A stretch of DNA of 64,000 nt from Desulforapulum autotrophicum HRM2. GTDB taxonomy: Bacteria > Desulfobacterota > Desulfobacteria > Desulfobacterales > Desulfobacteraceae. The stretch lies in assembly GCF_000020365.1 (NCBI RefSeq), contig NC_012108.1:2356001-2420000 (forward strand). The letters are read 5' to 3'. The translations under genes were made by a program, and so were the position numbers. The notes under the pieces are model-generated. The model saw only the letters and a list, made by a program, of their open reading frames with translations. It searched no databases and was not told the DNA's origin. Positions within the stretch are counted from its first letter, which is position 1, and each line of letters begins with the position of its first letter. Below, in pieces: positions 9,111-17,787 of the stretch.

Positions 9111-9875
9111 TTATTCCCCCTTGTCTGGCATCTGGTTGATGGTCGCAGCCATGAATCCAGCGCCAAATCCATTGTCGATATTAACCACGGCAACGTTGGA
9201 CGAACAGGAGTTGAGCATGCCCAAGAGAGCTGTCATGCCCCCAAAACTTGTTCCATAACCCACGCTTGTGGGAACGGCTATCACCGGGGCACGGACCATG
9301 CCTGCCACAACACTTGGAAGGGCGCCTTCCATTCCGGCCACAACAACCAGAACTGAAGCCGCCTGTATCTGGCGTCCATGGGCAAAGAGCCGGTGGATTC
9401 CCGCAACCCCCACGTCAAAGATGGAGTTAACCCGGTTGCCCATGGCTTTTGCAGTGATCATGGCCTCTTTTGCGACGGGAATGTCTGAAGTCCCGGCCGT
9501 GATGACCAGGATTTCACCCTTTGACCTGATCTGGGGTTCCCGTGTTTTTAACAGTAGTATCCTTGCAGCTTCATCATACTCGGCTTCCTGGAAAATGGCT
9601 CTGACCTGGTCTGCTTTTTGCCGGTCCATGCGTGTGATCAGGATGATTTCTTCGTTTTTTGCCATGGCCTGCATGATGCCGATGATCTGTTCGGCGGTTT
9701 TGCCCTGGCCAAAGATCACCTCTGGAAACCCCTTACGCAAGGACCTGTGGTGGTCGATGTGGGCGTAGTCTATGCTTTCAAAGGCCAAGTCCTTGAGCGC
9801 AGTTTCGGCTTGTTCCGGGGACAGAACTCCCTTTGCCACTTGGTCGAGCATTTCTTTGAGTCGTTGTTGATTCAT
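9111..9875 (-). CDS. larB: LarB, pyridinium-3,5-biscarboxylate mononucleotide synthase
   Basis: First enzyme of nickel-pincer nucleotide synthesis, the cofactor of lactate racemase and related LarA enzymes; it carboxylates nicotinate adenine dinucleotide. 254 residues, normal length. The N-terminal helical part contains IDHHRSLRKGFPEVIFGQGK, and the C-terminal half is a PurE/AIR-carboxylase-like fold with VITAGTSDIPVAKEA and PTSVGYGTSFGG. ATG start one base after the stop of the upstream ParM-like gene, so it is cotranscribed. No larC, larE or larA is in the window, so the pathway must be completed elsewhere. Confidence 0.92.
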   Translation of the reverse strand: MNQQRLKEMLDQVAKGVLSPEQAETALKDLAFESIDYAHIDHHRSLRKGFPEVIFGQGKTAEQIIGIMQAMAKNEEIILITRMDRQKADQVRAIFQEAEYDEAARILLLKTREPQIRSKGEILVITAGTSDIPVAKEAMITAKAMGNRVNSIFDVGVAGIHRLFAHGRQIQAASVLVVVAGMEGALPSVVAGMVRAPVIAVPTSVGYGTSFGGMTALLGMLNSCSSNVAVVNIDNGFGAGFMAATINQMPDKGE

Positions 9876-9876
9876 G

Positions 9877-11019
9877 TCAGGTTCGACTGCCCTTGAGCCA
9901 TCCTCGGCCCTTGGTTTCCCCGGAATTCTGGTCGCTTTCCAGTGCTGTGTCCTTGTTCGTTTCAGTAGTGGTCTCTTTGTTGTCCGGCAGGTCAGAGACG
10001 GGCGTCTCGGTGTATCCCCATTTGTGCCTGCCGAATTTCAGGTATCCCTGGACGTTGTTGAGCCTTGTATCAACGTCGTTGGCAATGGGGATGACGTTGC
10101 CTTGAATCAGGGATCGGAGAAAGGGAGCAAGTTCCATGCTTCCTCCGCCTGAAAGAATGATGGAGTCCATATCCCAGTCCTCTTCCCAGAGCCGGTTCAC
10201 ATCGGCTGCGATGGCGGCAGCGGCATGGGCGTAAACCCTTTTTTTAAGGTTTGCGATGTTATACTCCCTTCCCCTGATCTTTATTGCACCCGATTCGATG
10301 AATGAGAACATGCGGTATAGTTCTATGTTTACGCCGCTTTCCTGGCGAAGTTTGTTGGCAATTAAGGAAAAGCATTTGGAAATCCCCGTATCCATGGTGG
10401 TGGAGCTTCGTTCAATATATTGAAGATGGTCAAATATGCTGAAATCGGTTGTCTTGAACCCAATGTCAACCACCCCGATCTTCTGACCGGAGAGTTTCCG
10501 GTCGGTGATTTTACCCCTGTCGTCCATGAGCAGATTAAATATGCTACCAATGGGCTGGGGGATCATTTGGATCTTATTAATATGAATTCTTCGGGTGATA
10601 TCGTCTTTGTTTTCATAGTGAAAAATGATTTCGTGGCGACCGGTGAGGAGGTCGGCAAAGCGTTTGTAATCCCTTGTTAAAAATCCTACGGGCAGCCCGG
10701 ACACCACATTGAGCGAGGCGTTGTTTTCACAGCACACACCAATGGCTGTTAAGGCAAGTACCTTTACAAAGTCTGTCAGCAGTTTATCCTGGTCCAGGGT
10801 AAATTCCTTGACATTGGACTGTTGTTCAGCATAGCTGCCGATAAAGTAGGATTTGCCGTCCAGGGTGACGTGGAGGTTTGAGTTATCCTGGTCATCGCCA
10901 AGGGAAGATCTGAACTGGATCTGGGTGGAATCTCCCAGAACAGATTTAAAAACAACGGAGTTTTTGCCGTTAAATGCTTTTGTAAATCCAAAACCGACGT
11001 CAATTCCAACAACTTCCAT
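9877..11019 (-). CDS. ParM/StbA-like actin-family ATPase
   Basis: Actin/Hsp70-fold ATPase, 380 residues. I start at 11019, where ATG follows a strong AGGAGG; the frame extends upstream but without a site. Phosphate-1 motif GIDVGFGFTK near residue 5, phosphate-2 region GVVDIGFKTTDFS near 195 and adenosine motif SIILSGGGS near 300 are all visible. The last 40 residues are charged and low-complexity. The family includes plasmid-segregating filaments and archaeal or phage actins, but there is no ParR-like gene or plasmid backbone here. Its partner is larB, one base downstream. Function unknown; filament formation is only an inference. Confidence 0.8.
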   Translation of the reverse strand: MEVVGIDVGFGFTKAFNGKNSVVFKSVLGDSTQIQFRSSLGDDQDNSNLHVTLDGKSYFIGSYAEQQSNVKEFTLDQDKLLTDFVKVLALTAIGVCCENNASLNVVSGLPVGFLTRDYKRFADLLTGRHEIIFHYENKDDITRRIHINKIQMIPQPIGSIFNLLMDDRGKITDRKLSGQKIGVVDIGFKTTDFSIFDHLQYIERSSTTMDTGISKCFSLIANKLRQESGVNIELYRMFSFIESGAIKIRGREYNIANLKKRVYAHAAAAIAADVNRLWEEDWDMDSIILSGGGSMELAPFLRSLIQGNVIPIANDVDTRLNNVQGYLKFGRHKWGYTETPVSDLPDNKETTTETNKDTALESDQNSGETKGRGWLKGSRT

Positions 11020-11076
11020 GATCTTCCTCCTGTGAAGTGTCCCCCCGTCTTGTTCCAATAAGATTGTCTGGCCGAA

Positions 11077-11106
11077 TTCATACCATTATCGTGGGTTGCT
11101 CGTCAA
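11077..11106 (-). promoter_or_regulatory. Candidate promoter for the ParM-like gene and larB
   Basis: TTGACG (11106-11101), an 18-base spacer, then TATGAA (11082-11077), about 58 bases before the ATG at 11019. Matches are 5/6 and 4/6. Confidence 0.45.
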
Positions 11107-11385
11107 CCATCCCATTCTGGTTTGATCAAAACTTTGTCGTGTCTGTTTTTCGTGCCTGGGGCTTTGTCCATGGCATCTGGTTGCTGATTTGGGAGATCCT
11201 TGCCAGATACGATGACGCCATCACCGGCAAGGTCCTGATAGGGAGGGGGAATGCTTTGCCCGGCAGGCAAAGGGAAGCGTTCCCATGGAACAGGTCTTTT
11301 AACGGAATGGTTTCATTCTTTTTCCTGCAAATGCAGAAGATCTACAGCCTGAGTTCAGGGCTCCAAAAGTGTCTGGAACCGTTGA
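11107..11385. other. Gap with imperfect inverted repeats, no assigned gene
   Basis: Inverted repeats are visible, such as CCTTGCC near 11198 with GGCAAGG near 11226, and an imperfect pair around 11244-11284 (GGGAATGC...GCGTTCCC). Both strands hold open frames over about 180 bases without a convincing start, ribosome-binding site or family match. It may be a structured RNA, a decayed gene or a leader of the ParM-like gene; I cannot decide. Confidence 0.3.
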
Positions 11386-11416
11386 AAAAGGAGCGGTTCA
11401 AAAAACCGCTCCTTTT
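11386..11416 (-). terminator. Intrinsic terminator after the EF-hand gene
   Basis: A perfect 13-bp stem (11386-11398 with 11404-11416), 5-base loop, with a run of five T at its 3' side on the minus strand. It lies eight bases past the stop of the EF-hand gene. Confidence 0.85.
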
Positions 11417-11423
11417 GATATGA

Positions 11424-12059
11424 TTACGCCATGGTCTGAATGAAGCTGCTCAGATTGGCGTCAGCATAACCTGTGTCTGATAAATTGGTCATCAAAGATT
11501 CCATGACCTGGCGGTAGGCATTTACTGCCTGACTCTGTCCGGACGTCTGGGTGGAAGGCATTCCCTGCATCGAGTTCATGTTTTCTTGACTGTCAGCCTG
11601 GGCTGCTTCCATTTCATCCTGGGAGATTACACCATCCTGGTTTGTGTCCAGAGTTGAAAAAATCTCGCTGGACAGACTGGATTCTGCTTCACTGATACTG
11701 CCGTCTTCGTCAGTATCTTCCGCATCCAGGATCGATTGAATCCCTGATTCAGCACCGCCCATTCCACCGGCCATCATGCCGCCCATACCGCCGCCCATCA
11801 TTGGTGGCGGCCCATTGGAGAGCATATCTTCAAGCTCCTGACTGCTCAACAGGCCGTCTGAATCTGAATCGACATCAGAGAACATATTTTCATCCATCGG
11901 TGTTTCTTCGAGACTCAGTACACCGTCCCCATTGTCATCATCACTTCCCATGATGCTGTCTGCACTGGGGAGTTCAAAACCACCACTGGCTTCCTGGGAA
12001 CTGCGCGTACTCGTCGACTGATAGGCTGAAAATGACTGTCCAATTCCTTGAATATTCAT
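11424..12059 (-). CDS. Four-EF-hand calcium-binding protein
   Basis: 211-residue acidic protein with four canonical 12-residue EF-hand loops, at residues 41-52, 64-75, 115-126 and 138-149, each with Asp/Asn at positions 1, 3, 5, Gly at 6 and Glu at 12. The pairs are separated by a Gly/Met-rich linker (about 83-105, MMGGGMGGMMAGGMGG). No signal peptide is evident: the N-terminus (MNIQGIGQSFSAY) is polar, so it is cytoplasmic or exported by a non-Sec route. Single gene with its own terminator. Probably a calcium sensor or buffer; partner unknown. Confidence 0.85.
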   Translation of the reverse strand: MNIQGIGQSFSAYQSTSTRSSQEASGGFELPSADSIMGSDDDNGDGVLSLEETPMDENMFSDVDSDSDGLLSSQELEDMLSNGPPPMMGGGMGGMMAGGMGGAESGIQSILDAEDTDEDGSISEAESSLSSEIFSTLDTNQDGVISQDEMEAAQADSQENMNSMQGMPSTQTSGQSQAVNAYRQVMESLMTNLSDTGYADANLSSFIQTMA

Positions 12060-12228
12060 TTTTAGTTCCTTAAAATTTAAATTACGTTGTTAATAAAAGT
12101 GTGTCCTCAAATGTTTGATTTCACGTATTCATAGGCATCACCTGCTTTCATCTTTTGTATTTAAATATTCATGGCCAGGCAAAAGCCTGACATTCTGTTA
12201 ATGGACATACAAAAAAGATACCTGCTTT

Positions 12229-13239
12229 TTATTCATCCCCTCTGGCGGAAGGGGATGTCCCAAAGGATTGGTTCGGTTTTTTTCTAAAACTGTTTGGGAA
12301 ATGGATATAATAGTCCTGGATTGCCTGACTGGGTGTGTTCTGTTTCAGGGATCCCAGATTTAACCGGGTATTGTATAACCAGACACTCTTCAAAAGCTTT
12401 TCATTATCAAAGCCATGCAGATTTATCTGTTGGGGGTGATTTTGAATAATGGTCTTTATTTCCTGTTTAAGCCGGTCTGTGGTCTGCTTTGGAACGGTCT
12501 CAAGATGCAGTGGGGTTAAATTTTGTACGCGGCAGTAGTCTCTGATAAGCTGGACATGGTCCAGGGCAGATTCCGCCATATTCATATCAGAATCAAAGAA
12601 AGCAATGGGATCCGTAAAGATGATTCCCAGAACAGACAGGGGAAAATGAAGAATTGCCTGTTCAATAAAAGACAGGGACGGCTGATTTACTGATATGTTA
12701 ATGTCTGCATAAACGTATCGGAAAGAATTATCCAGCAGGGTCTGCACCTGGAAAGGGCCTTGGGTGCCGGGCAGCTGCGGAACGGTTATTCTGTTGTAAT
12801 AAAAATATGTACCCCGGTAGTCATCCAGGCTGGCGACCATCTTTTGGGATGAAGTTTTTGAGTGTTCCTTTGACAGGGCTTCTTTAAAAGAGATGAGTCT
12901 GGAAATATGGTATCTTTTTAAAAGACGGTTCAGGCTGGACCTTGAACACCCTGGAAAAACAAATCTTTGAACCACCTGCAGGAGATCATCAAGACCAAGG
13001 TGAAGGCAGATTCTAAGCAGGACTACTACAATCTCCTGTTCCCGCGTCATTGCGGTCTTGATTGTTTTCGGGGTATGGGGGTTGTCTATTACAGATTTGC
13101 GTTTTTTCCATCGTCGGATGGTGGTTTCACTTACGCCAAATTTATCGGCAAGGTCTGAAATACTCGTCTGGGAGGCTTTCTGGATAAAAGCACGCTGGGC
13201 AGGGGTGGTCCTGGCATTTTTATGCAGGTTAATTCTCAT
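12229..13239 (-). CDS. IS481-type transposase-like protein, probably inactive
   Basis: About 336 residues from ATG at 13239 (AAAAAGGAAGC upstream). The start INLHKNARTTPAQRA and the helix-turn-helix ISDLADKFGVSETTIRRWKK match IS481-family transposases, and the C-terminal SVWLYNTRLNLGSLKQNTPSQA matches their end. The catalytic core does not: where active members have a metal-binding Asp in HIDVKYLP, this protein reads YYNRITVPQLP; the second Asp survives in IIFTDPIAF, and the Glu region is altered (PKQTTDRLKQE). No terminal inverted repeats or target duplication were found. It may be a domesticated DNA-binding protein or a decaying insertion. 13240-13526 upstream holds no recognised feature. 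Confidence 0.65.
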   Translation of the reverse strand: MRINLHKNARTTPAQRAFIQKASQTSISDLADKFGVSETTIRRWKKRKSVIDNPHTPKTIKTAMTREQEIVVVLLRICLHLGLDDLLQVVQRFVFPGCSRSSLNRLLKRYHISRLISFKEALSKEHSKTSSQKMVASLDDYRGTYFYYNRITVPQLPGTQGPFQVQTLLDNSFRYVYADINISVNQPSLSFIEQAILHFPLSVLGIIFTDPIAFFDSDMNMAESALDHVQLIRDYCRVQNLTPLHLETVPKQTTDRLKQEIKTIIQNHPQQINLHGFDNEKLLKSVWLYNTRLNLGSLKQNTPSQAIQDYYIHFPNSFRKKPNQSFGTSPSARGDE

Positions 13240-13526
13240 ATACGGGATGCTTCCTTTTTCGAACGCTTCAAACAATCCTGTGGGACTGGTTGGGGAAAAT
13301 TAATTGCTGTACAGTAAAACCCAAATGACGACCTGGTTCATTGCACGGTAAATTTTGCCTGTTCAGACTCAAAAAGTCCTAGTTGTAATCTAATGGTAAC
13401 AGGCGCATTTCAAAAAACAAGGTCAGGGCTGAATCAACATATTTTCCACACAATTCAATCCTGGGACTGAATTTTACAGGGCTTTACACCTAAACACTTT
13501 TTAGGTTGCATCCTTTACGGCCTTGA

Positions 13527-14936
13527 TCATGGTGTCAGGGGGGACATCTGGAGATGGGAGGTGAAAAAGGTTCGATACTCGTCCTCCCGGTGGCTGACAT
13601 AGAGTATGGTGCTCAGTCGTTCCCGTGCCACCTGTTCCAGGAAATCAAGTACGGCCAGGCGGTTTGGTTCATCCAGCCCCTGGGTGGCTTCATCCAGTAT
13701 GAGCAACCTGGGAGTCTTGATCAGGGCCCTGGCAATGAGGACCAGGCGCTGATCGGCATAGGAAAGCTGGCGAAAAGGGGTGAGGGCCTCCTGGGCAAGA
13801 CCTGTTCTCTCCAGCCATTTCATTGCTTTTTTTTCCTCTTCGGGGGTGTAGCGCCTGTAAAGGCCGATGGAGTCAAATAGACCAGAAATAATACAGTGCA
13901 GGGTATTGCCTGGAACGTGGTAATTTCTGTGCAGGTCCGGGCTGACAATACCCATGTGCTGCTTTAGTTCCCAGATGGATTCCCCAGTTCCCCGCTGGAT
14001 GCCGAAGATGCGAAGGTCGTTCCGGTAGCAGGCCGGGTGATCCCCCATGATCATTTGGAGCAGGGTGGATTTTCCACATCCGTTAGGCCCTGTGACCAGG
14101 GTGTGCTCATGGGCGTGGATACAAAGGTCCAGGTCGGAAAATACCGGCTTGCCGTCATACCCGGCAGACCCCTTTTGAAGCCGGACAAGTTCCATTGATG
14201 GGACATCATCGGCACAGTCCCTGCCCGATGACTTTCCATTCTGAACCAGGTCTGCTATTGAGGCCTTGAAATCCGGAGGGCCTGTCCGGAGAATGGCTTC
14301 AACCTGATCCATAATTTCTGCCCGGGGACCTGCATGGGTCATTCGGCCGTTGACTATGCCCCCCACATGTGTGCACCAGTCCGGGAGATCTCCCCGGTTG
14401 TGGATTGTAATGAAAAGTTGAAGCCCCCATTGATGACAAACGGCCAGGGCCTTGTCAAGCTCGTCACGACTTGTCCGGTCCAGCCCTTCATAGGGAGCCT
14501 GAACCACCAGGCTTTCAACCCCCCGGGTGATTTGGGCGAGGAGCATGAGTTTTCTTGATTGACCGGTACTCAGCTGGCGGTATCCCTTGTCCATGGAATC
14601 TGCCATGGCAAATGCCCGGATCAGATCGCCATGGTCTTCCGGGTTGTTCAGAAAAGCGGCGGCCCGGGTGCCGGGGTCGATCCTGTCCAGATAATCGGTG
14701 TCGTCTTTTTTTAACTCTTCCTCGAACAATGCCTGCTGGCGTTTGAACGAGACAACCCCAGGATTTTTCGGCAGTTCCAGCAGGTCCGCTTTTACATCCG
14801 AAAGCTCTCCTGCGAGCAGCTTAAAAAAAGTATTAATCCCGGACCGGTTGGTTCCCACCAGACACCAGGCTTCCCCGGGCCCGGCCTCAAACCGGTCAAC
14901 AAAAAGGTCATGGGCGCTGGCATTTATAATTCTCAT
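13527..14936 (-). CDS. modF: ModF/PhrA-like tandem ABC ATPase
   Basis: Soluble protein of 469 residues with two ABC ATPase domains and no membrane segment, as in ModF of the molybdate operon. The C-terminal domain is intact: Walker A GPNGCGKST, Walker B RLLILDEATQGLD, but signature LSYADQR. The N-terminal domain is degenerate: its P-loop is GTNRSGINT (Lys lost), its Walker B is SLVVQAPYEGLD (Asp and Glu lost), though LSTGQ remains. So only one nucleotide site per protein may be fully competent. No modABC genes are nearby; the molybdate link is from family resemblance only. Confidence 0.72.
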   Translation of the reverse strand: MRIINASAHDLFVDRFEAGPGEAWCLVGTNRSGINTFFKLLAGELSDVKADLLELPKNPGVVSFKRQQALFEEELKKDDTDYLDRIDPGTRAAAFLNNPEDHGDLIRAFAMADSMDKGYRQLSTGQSRKLMLLAQITRGVESLVVQAPYEGLDRTSRDELDKALAVCHQWGLQLFITIHNRGDLPDWCTHVGGIVNGRMTHAGPRAEIMDQVEAILRTGPPDFKASIADLVQNGKSSGRDCADDVPSMELVRLQKGSAGYDGKPVFSDLDLCIHAHEHTLVTGPNGCGKSTLLQMIMGDHPACYRNDLRIFGIQRGTGESIWELKQHMGIVSPDLHRNYHVPGNTLHCIISGLFDSIGLYRRYTPEEEKKAMKWLERTGLAQEALTPFRQLSYADQRLVLIARALIKTPRLLILDEATQGLDEPNRLAVLDFLEQVARERLSTILYVSHREDEYRTFFTSHLQMSPLTP

Positions 14937-15199
14937 GGTGTGTATTTGAGTCGCTTTTCTAGGGGTTTGGCAGGAAAAAATACCTGCCGGGGGCCGAATC
15001 GCCGTCGGCCAAAGGATGGCAGGCGGCGATTCAAGGCGTCTTTTGCGAATCTATATATCGGTGATCAAAAACCTGTGTTTGGGCGAGAAATTGCCCATGT
15101 CCAAGGAGCAAAAGATTCTGAAACCGGAGTGTACTGCTGTACATGAGGATTCCAGAATCTTGAAGCAACGCTGCAGATGGGTGAGTTTTTGTTCAAACA
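14937..15199. repeat. Palindrome-rich intergenic segment after ilvC
   Basis: Contains AAGATTCTG (15112-15120) paired with CAGAATCTT (15153-15161), and inside it TGTAC (15130-15134) with GTACA (15139-15143), plus GGGC/GCCC near 15081-15096. It lies just past the ilvC stop and may end ilvC or modF-side transcripts, but has no T run. It resembles dispersed palindromic elements; no second copy was seen in the window. Confidence 0.5.
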
Positions 15200-16672
15200 C
15201 TATATAATCGGTTTCATGGCGCTCATATAATACCTTAATTCTTTGCCCACCTCTTCCACAGAGGTGTCGCGGATGGCCTCATTGACCTGGATCAGGCGGA
15301 TATTGTCCACGCTGTTGTCGGCCGGATCAAGGCCCTTGCCAATGGCTTGTGTATCAATTGTTCGCATAAAGTCCTCAAGCATTGGCACGGCTTTATGGGC
15401 AAAGAGATAGCAGCCATACTCGGCGGTATCGGAAATAACCACATTCATTTCATAGAGTTTTTTCCGGGCAATGAGGTTGGCGATAAGCGGCACTTCGTGG
15501 AGGGACTCATAATAGGCTGATTCTTCGATGATGCCGGCTGAAACCATGGTGTCATAGGCCAGTTCAACACCTGCCTTGACCATGGCGATCATGAGAATAC
15601 CCTTGTCGAAATATTCCTGTTCAGGGATATCGGCGTTGGTACAGGTTGATTTTTCAAAGGCGGTTTCAGCTGTCTCTGCCCGCCATTTGAGCAGGTTGAC
15701 ATCGTCATTGGCCCAGTCTTCCATCATGGTTCTGGAAAACTCACCGCCCATGATGTCGTCCATGTGCTTGTTGAACAGGGGGGCCAGGATTTCCTTGAGC
15801 TGTTCACTCAGGTCAAAGGCCATTATTTTGGCCGGGTTGGAAAGGCGGTCCATCATATTGGTGATGCCACCATGTTTCAGGGCTTCGGTAATTGTTTCCC
15901 AGCCGTATTGGATCAGCTTAGAGGCATAGCCCGCATCCACACCCTGTTCAATCATTTTGTCGTAACAGAGGATCGATCCCATCTGGAGAACACCGCAGAG
16001 GATAGTCTGCTCGCCCATGAGGTCGGATTTTACCTCTGCCACAAAAGAGGAAGCAAGAACCCCTGCCCGGTGGCCGCCGGTGCCCGCAGCATAGGCCTTT
16101 GCCAGCTCAAACCCTTCTCCCCGGGGATCGTTTTCCCGGTGTACGGCAATGAGGGTGGGCACACCAAAACCACGTTTGTATTCTTCCCTGACCTCTGTGC
16201 CAGGGGATTTGGGCGCCACCATGATCACGGTAAGATCTTTTCGGATCTGCATGCCTTCTTCGACGATGTTAAATCCATGGGAATAGGAGAGACAGGCATT
16301 TTTTTTCATCAGGGGCATGACTTTCTCAATCACATTGGTGTGCTGTTTGTCAGGGGTCAGGTTGATGACCAGATCGGCACTGGGCAGCATGGTTTCATAG
16401 GTCCCCACACTGAATCCGTTTTCCGTGGCATTTTTCCAGGACTGCCTTTTTTCACTGATGGCAGATTCCCGCAAGGTATAGGATACATCCAGGCCGCTGT
16501 CCCTCAGGTTAAGACCCTGGTGAAGGCCCTGGGCGCCGCATCCTACGATGACTATTTTTTTCCCCTTCAGAGCTTCCACGCCATTGAACTCAGAAGCGTC
16601 CATGAACCGGCACTGGGATAATTCTTCAAGTTGCAGCCGCAGTGGCAATCCGTTAAAATAATTTTTACCCAT
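15200..16672 (-). CDS. ilvC: Ketol-acid reductoisomerase, long class II form
   Basis: Second common step of branched-chain synthesis: NADPH-dependent isomerisation and reduction of acetolactate or acetohydroxybutyrate. Start at 16672, ATG after AAGGAG, gives 490 residues, the length of the long enterobacterial IlvC. The Rossmann motif is [15 protein letters not shown], and the C-terminal part has the duplicated knotted domain of class II. It is 6 kb from the ilvD operon and divergent from ilvY, the enterobacterial arrangement, so it is probably induced by its own substrates rather than by attenuation. Confidence 0.96.
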   Translation of the reverse strand: MGKNYFNGLPLRLQLEELSQCRFMDASEFNGVEALKGKKIVIVGCGAQGLHQGLNLRDSGLDVSYTLRESAISEKRQSWKNATENGFSVGTYETMLPSADLVINLTPDKQHTNVIEKVMPLMKKNACLSYSHGFNIVEEGMQIRKDLTVIMVAPKSPGTEVREEYKRGFGVPTLIAVHRENDPRGEGFELAKAYAAGTGGHRAGVLASSFVAEVKSDLMGEQTILCGVLQMGSILCYDKMIEQGVDAGYASKLIQYGWETITEALKHGGITNMMDRLSNPAKIMAFDLSEQLKEILAPLFNKHMDDIMGGEFSRTMMEDWANDDVNLLKWRAETAETAFEKSTCTNADIPEQEYFDKGILMIAMVKAGVELAYDTMVSAGIIEESAYYESLHEVPLIANLIARKKLYEMNVVISDTAEYGCYLFAHKAVPMLEDFMRTIDTQAIGKGLDPADNSVDNIRLIQVNEAIRDTSVEEVGKELRYYMSAMKPII

Positions 16673-16851
16673 TTCCCTGCTCCTTACTTTATATGGTTTC
16701 ATCAAAAAAATGATTGTTAAACTCTTGTGTTCTTTAAATGGCTTATTTTATATGTTGCGTCAAATGAATTGTTTGCAACGCTGCATTGCGAAGAGTGAAA
16801 CAAAGTGGTATACACAGAAGAAACATTAACTTTGACCCGCAGAGTCCCCAT
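16673..16851. promoter_or_regulatory. ilvC-ilvY divergent control region
   Basis: The 179-bp spacer holds GTTGC (16754-16758) and GCAAC (16775-16779) as an inverted pair, next to TTGCAACGCTGCATTGCGAA; this is where IlvY would bind as a LysR-type dimer. No clear -35/-10 pair was recognised. Operator assignment is inference from position and symmetry. Confidence 0.5.
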
Positions 16852-17733
16852 ATGGATATTCGGACCTTACAGATTTTCAGACATCTTTCCGGCTCCCTTC
16901 ATTTTGCCCGGACAAGCATGGCCTGCAACATTACCCCTTCTGCCTTGACCCGGATGATCCAGCGCCTGGAGGCTGAGGTGGGGCAATCCCTTTTTGTTCG
17001 GGACAACCGGTCCGTTGAATTGACCTTTGCCGGCCAGGCCTTTAAGAAATACGCCGAGGATGTGATCCAGCGTTGGGACCGCCTGCAGATGGAATGGTCA
17101 GAGGATGACGTCCTCCGGGGTGAAATTTCCCTATATTGCTCGGTCACAGCGGCCTATAGCATCCTGCCCGATATCATCGCCCGATACCGGGTGATTCATC
17201 CCAAGGTACAGATCAAGCTTGAAACCGGTGATCCTGCTAAATCCATAGCCCTGATTGTCAACCGGGACGTGGATGTGGTCATTGCGGCCCTGCCGGAAAA
17301 GATACCCCATAACCTGAGTTTTTTGAAAATGATCACAAGTCCCCTTGTATTCATAGCCCCCAAGCGCTTCCCCAGTATTATTCAATATCGGAATGGCAGG
17401 ATCGACTGGGAAAAAACCCCCATGATCCTTCCCGATGTCGGCTTAAGTCGGGAACGCATGGACCTGTGGTTTGCCAGGCACCAGCAGGTGCCCAACATCT
17501 ATTCCCGGGTGGCCGGTCATGAGGGCATCATCGCCTTGGTCAATCTGGGATGCGGCATTGGGCTTGTACCGGAACTGGTCCTTGAAAAAAGCCCGCTCAT
17601 GGACGATATGATGATTCTGAATGACCTGCCGGAACTGCCACCCTATGAAATTGGACTCTGCACCATTGAAAAAAATCTATCCAGGCCCATGATCCGGGCC
17701 CTCTGGGATCTGGCAGCCAGGACAACGAGATAA
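16852..17733 (+). CDS. ilvY: LysR-type regulator IlvY
   Basis: 293 residues from ATG at 16852; the open frame runs 22 codons further upstream but homologues start MDxRxLxxF as here. The winged helix-turn-helix (residues 1-60) includes LTRMIQRLEAEVGQSLFVRDN, and the effector domain has SVTAAYSILPDIIARYR and CGIGLVPELVLEKSP, both very close in pattern to E. coli IlvY. In E. coli IlvY binds acetolactate or acetohydroxybutyrate and activates ilvC; divergence from ilvC here supports the same role. No good ribosome-binding site is visible. Confidence 0.9.
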   Translation: MDIRTLQIFRHLSGSLHFARTSMACNITPSALTRMIQRLEAEVGQSLFVRDNRSVELTFAGQAFKKYAEDVIQRWDRLQMEWSEDDVLRGEISLYCSVTAAYSILPDIIARYRVIHPKVQIKLETGDPAKSIALIVNRDVDVVIAALPEKIPHNLSFLKMITSPLVFIAPKRFPSIIQYRNGRIDWEKTPMILPDVGLSRERMDLWFARHQQVPNIYSRVAGHEGIIALVNLGCGIGLVPELVLEKSPLMDDMMILNDLPELPPYEIGLCTIEKNLSRPMIRALWDLAARTTR

Positions 17734-17787
17734 AATTCATCCCCTTCCATTCTATAGGGCAGTGACAAACAGGTCATTATGACTTTT

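Noticed and set aside
11037-11423. 128-residue plus-strand frame
   Set aside because: No ribosome-binding site, it runs into the terminator hairpin, and the promoter of the actin-like gene lies inside it.
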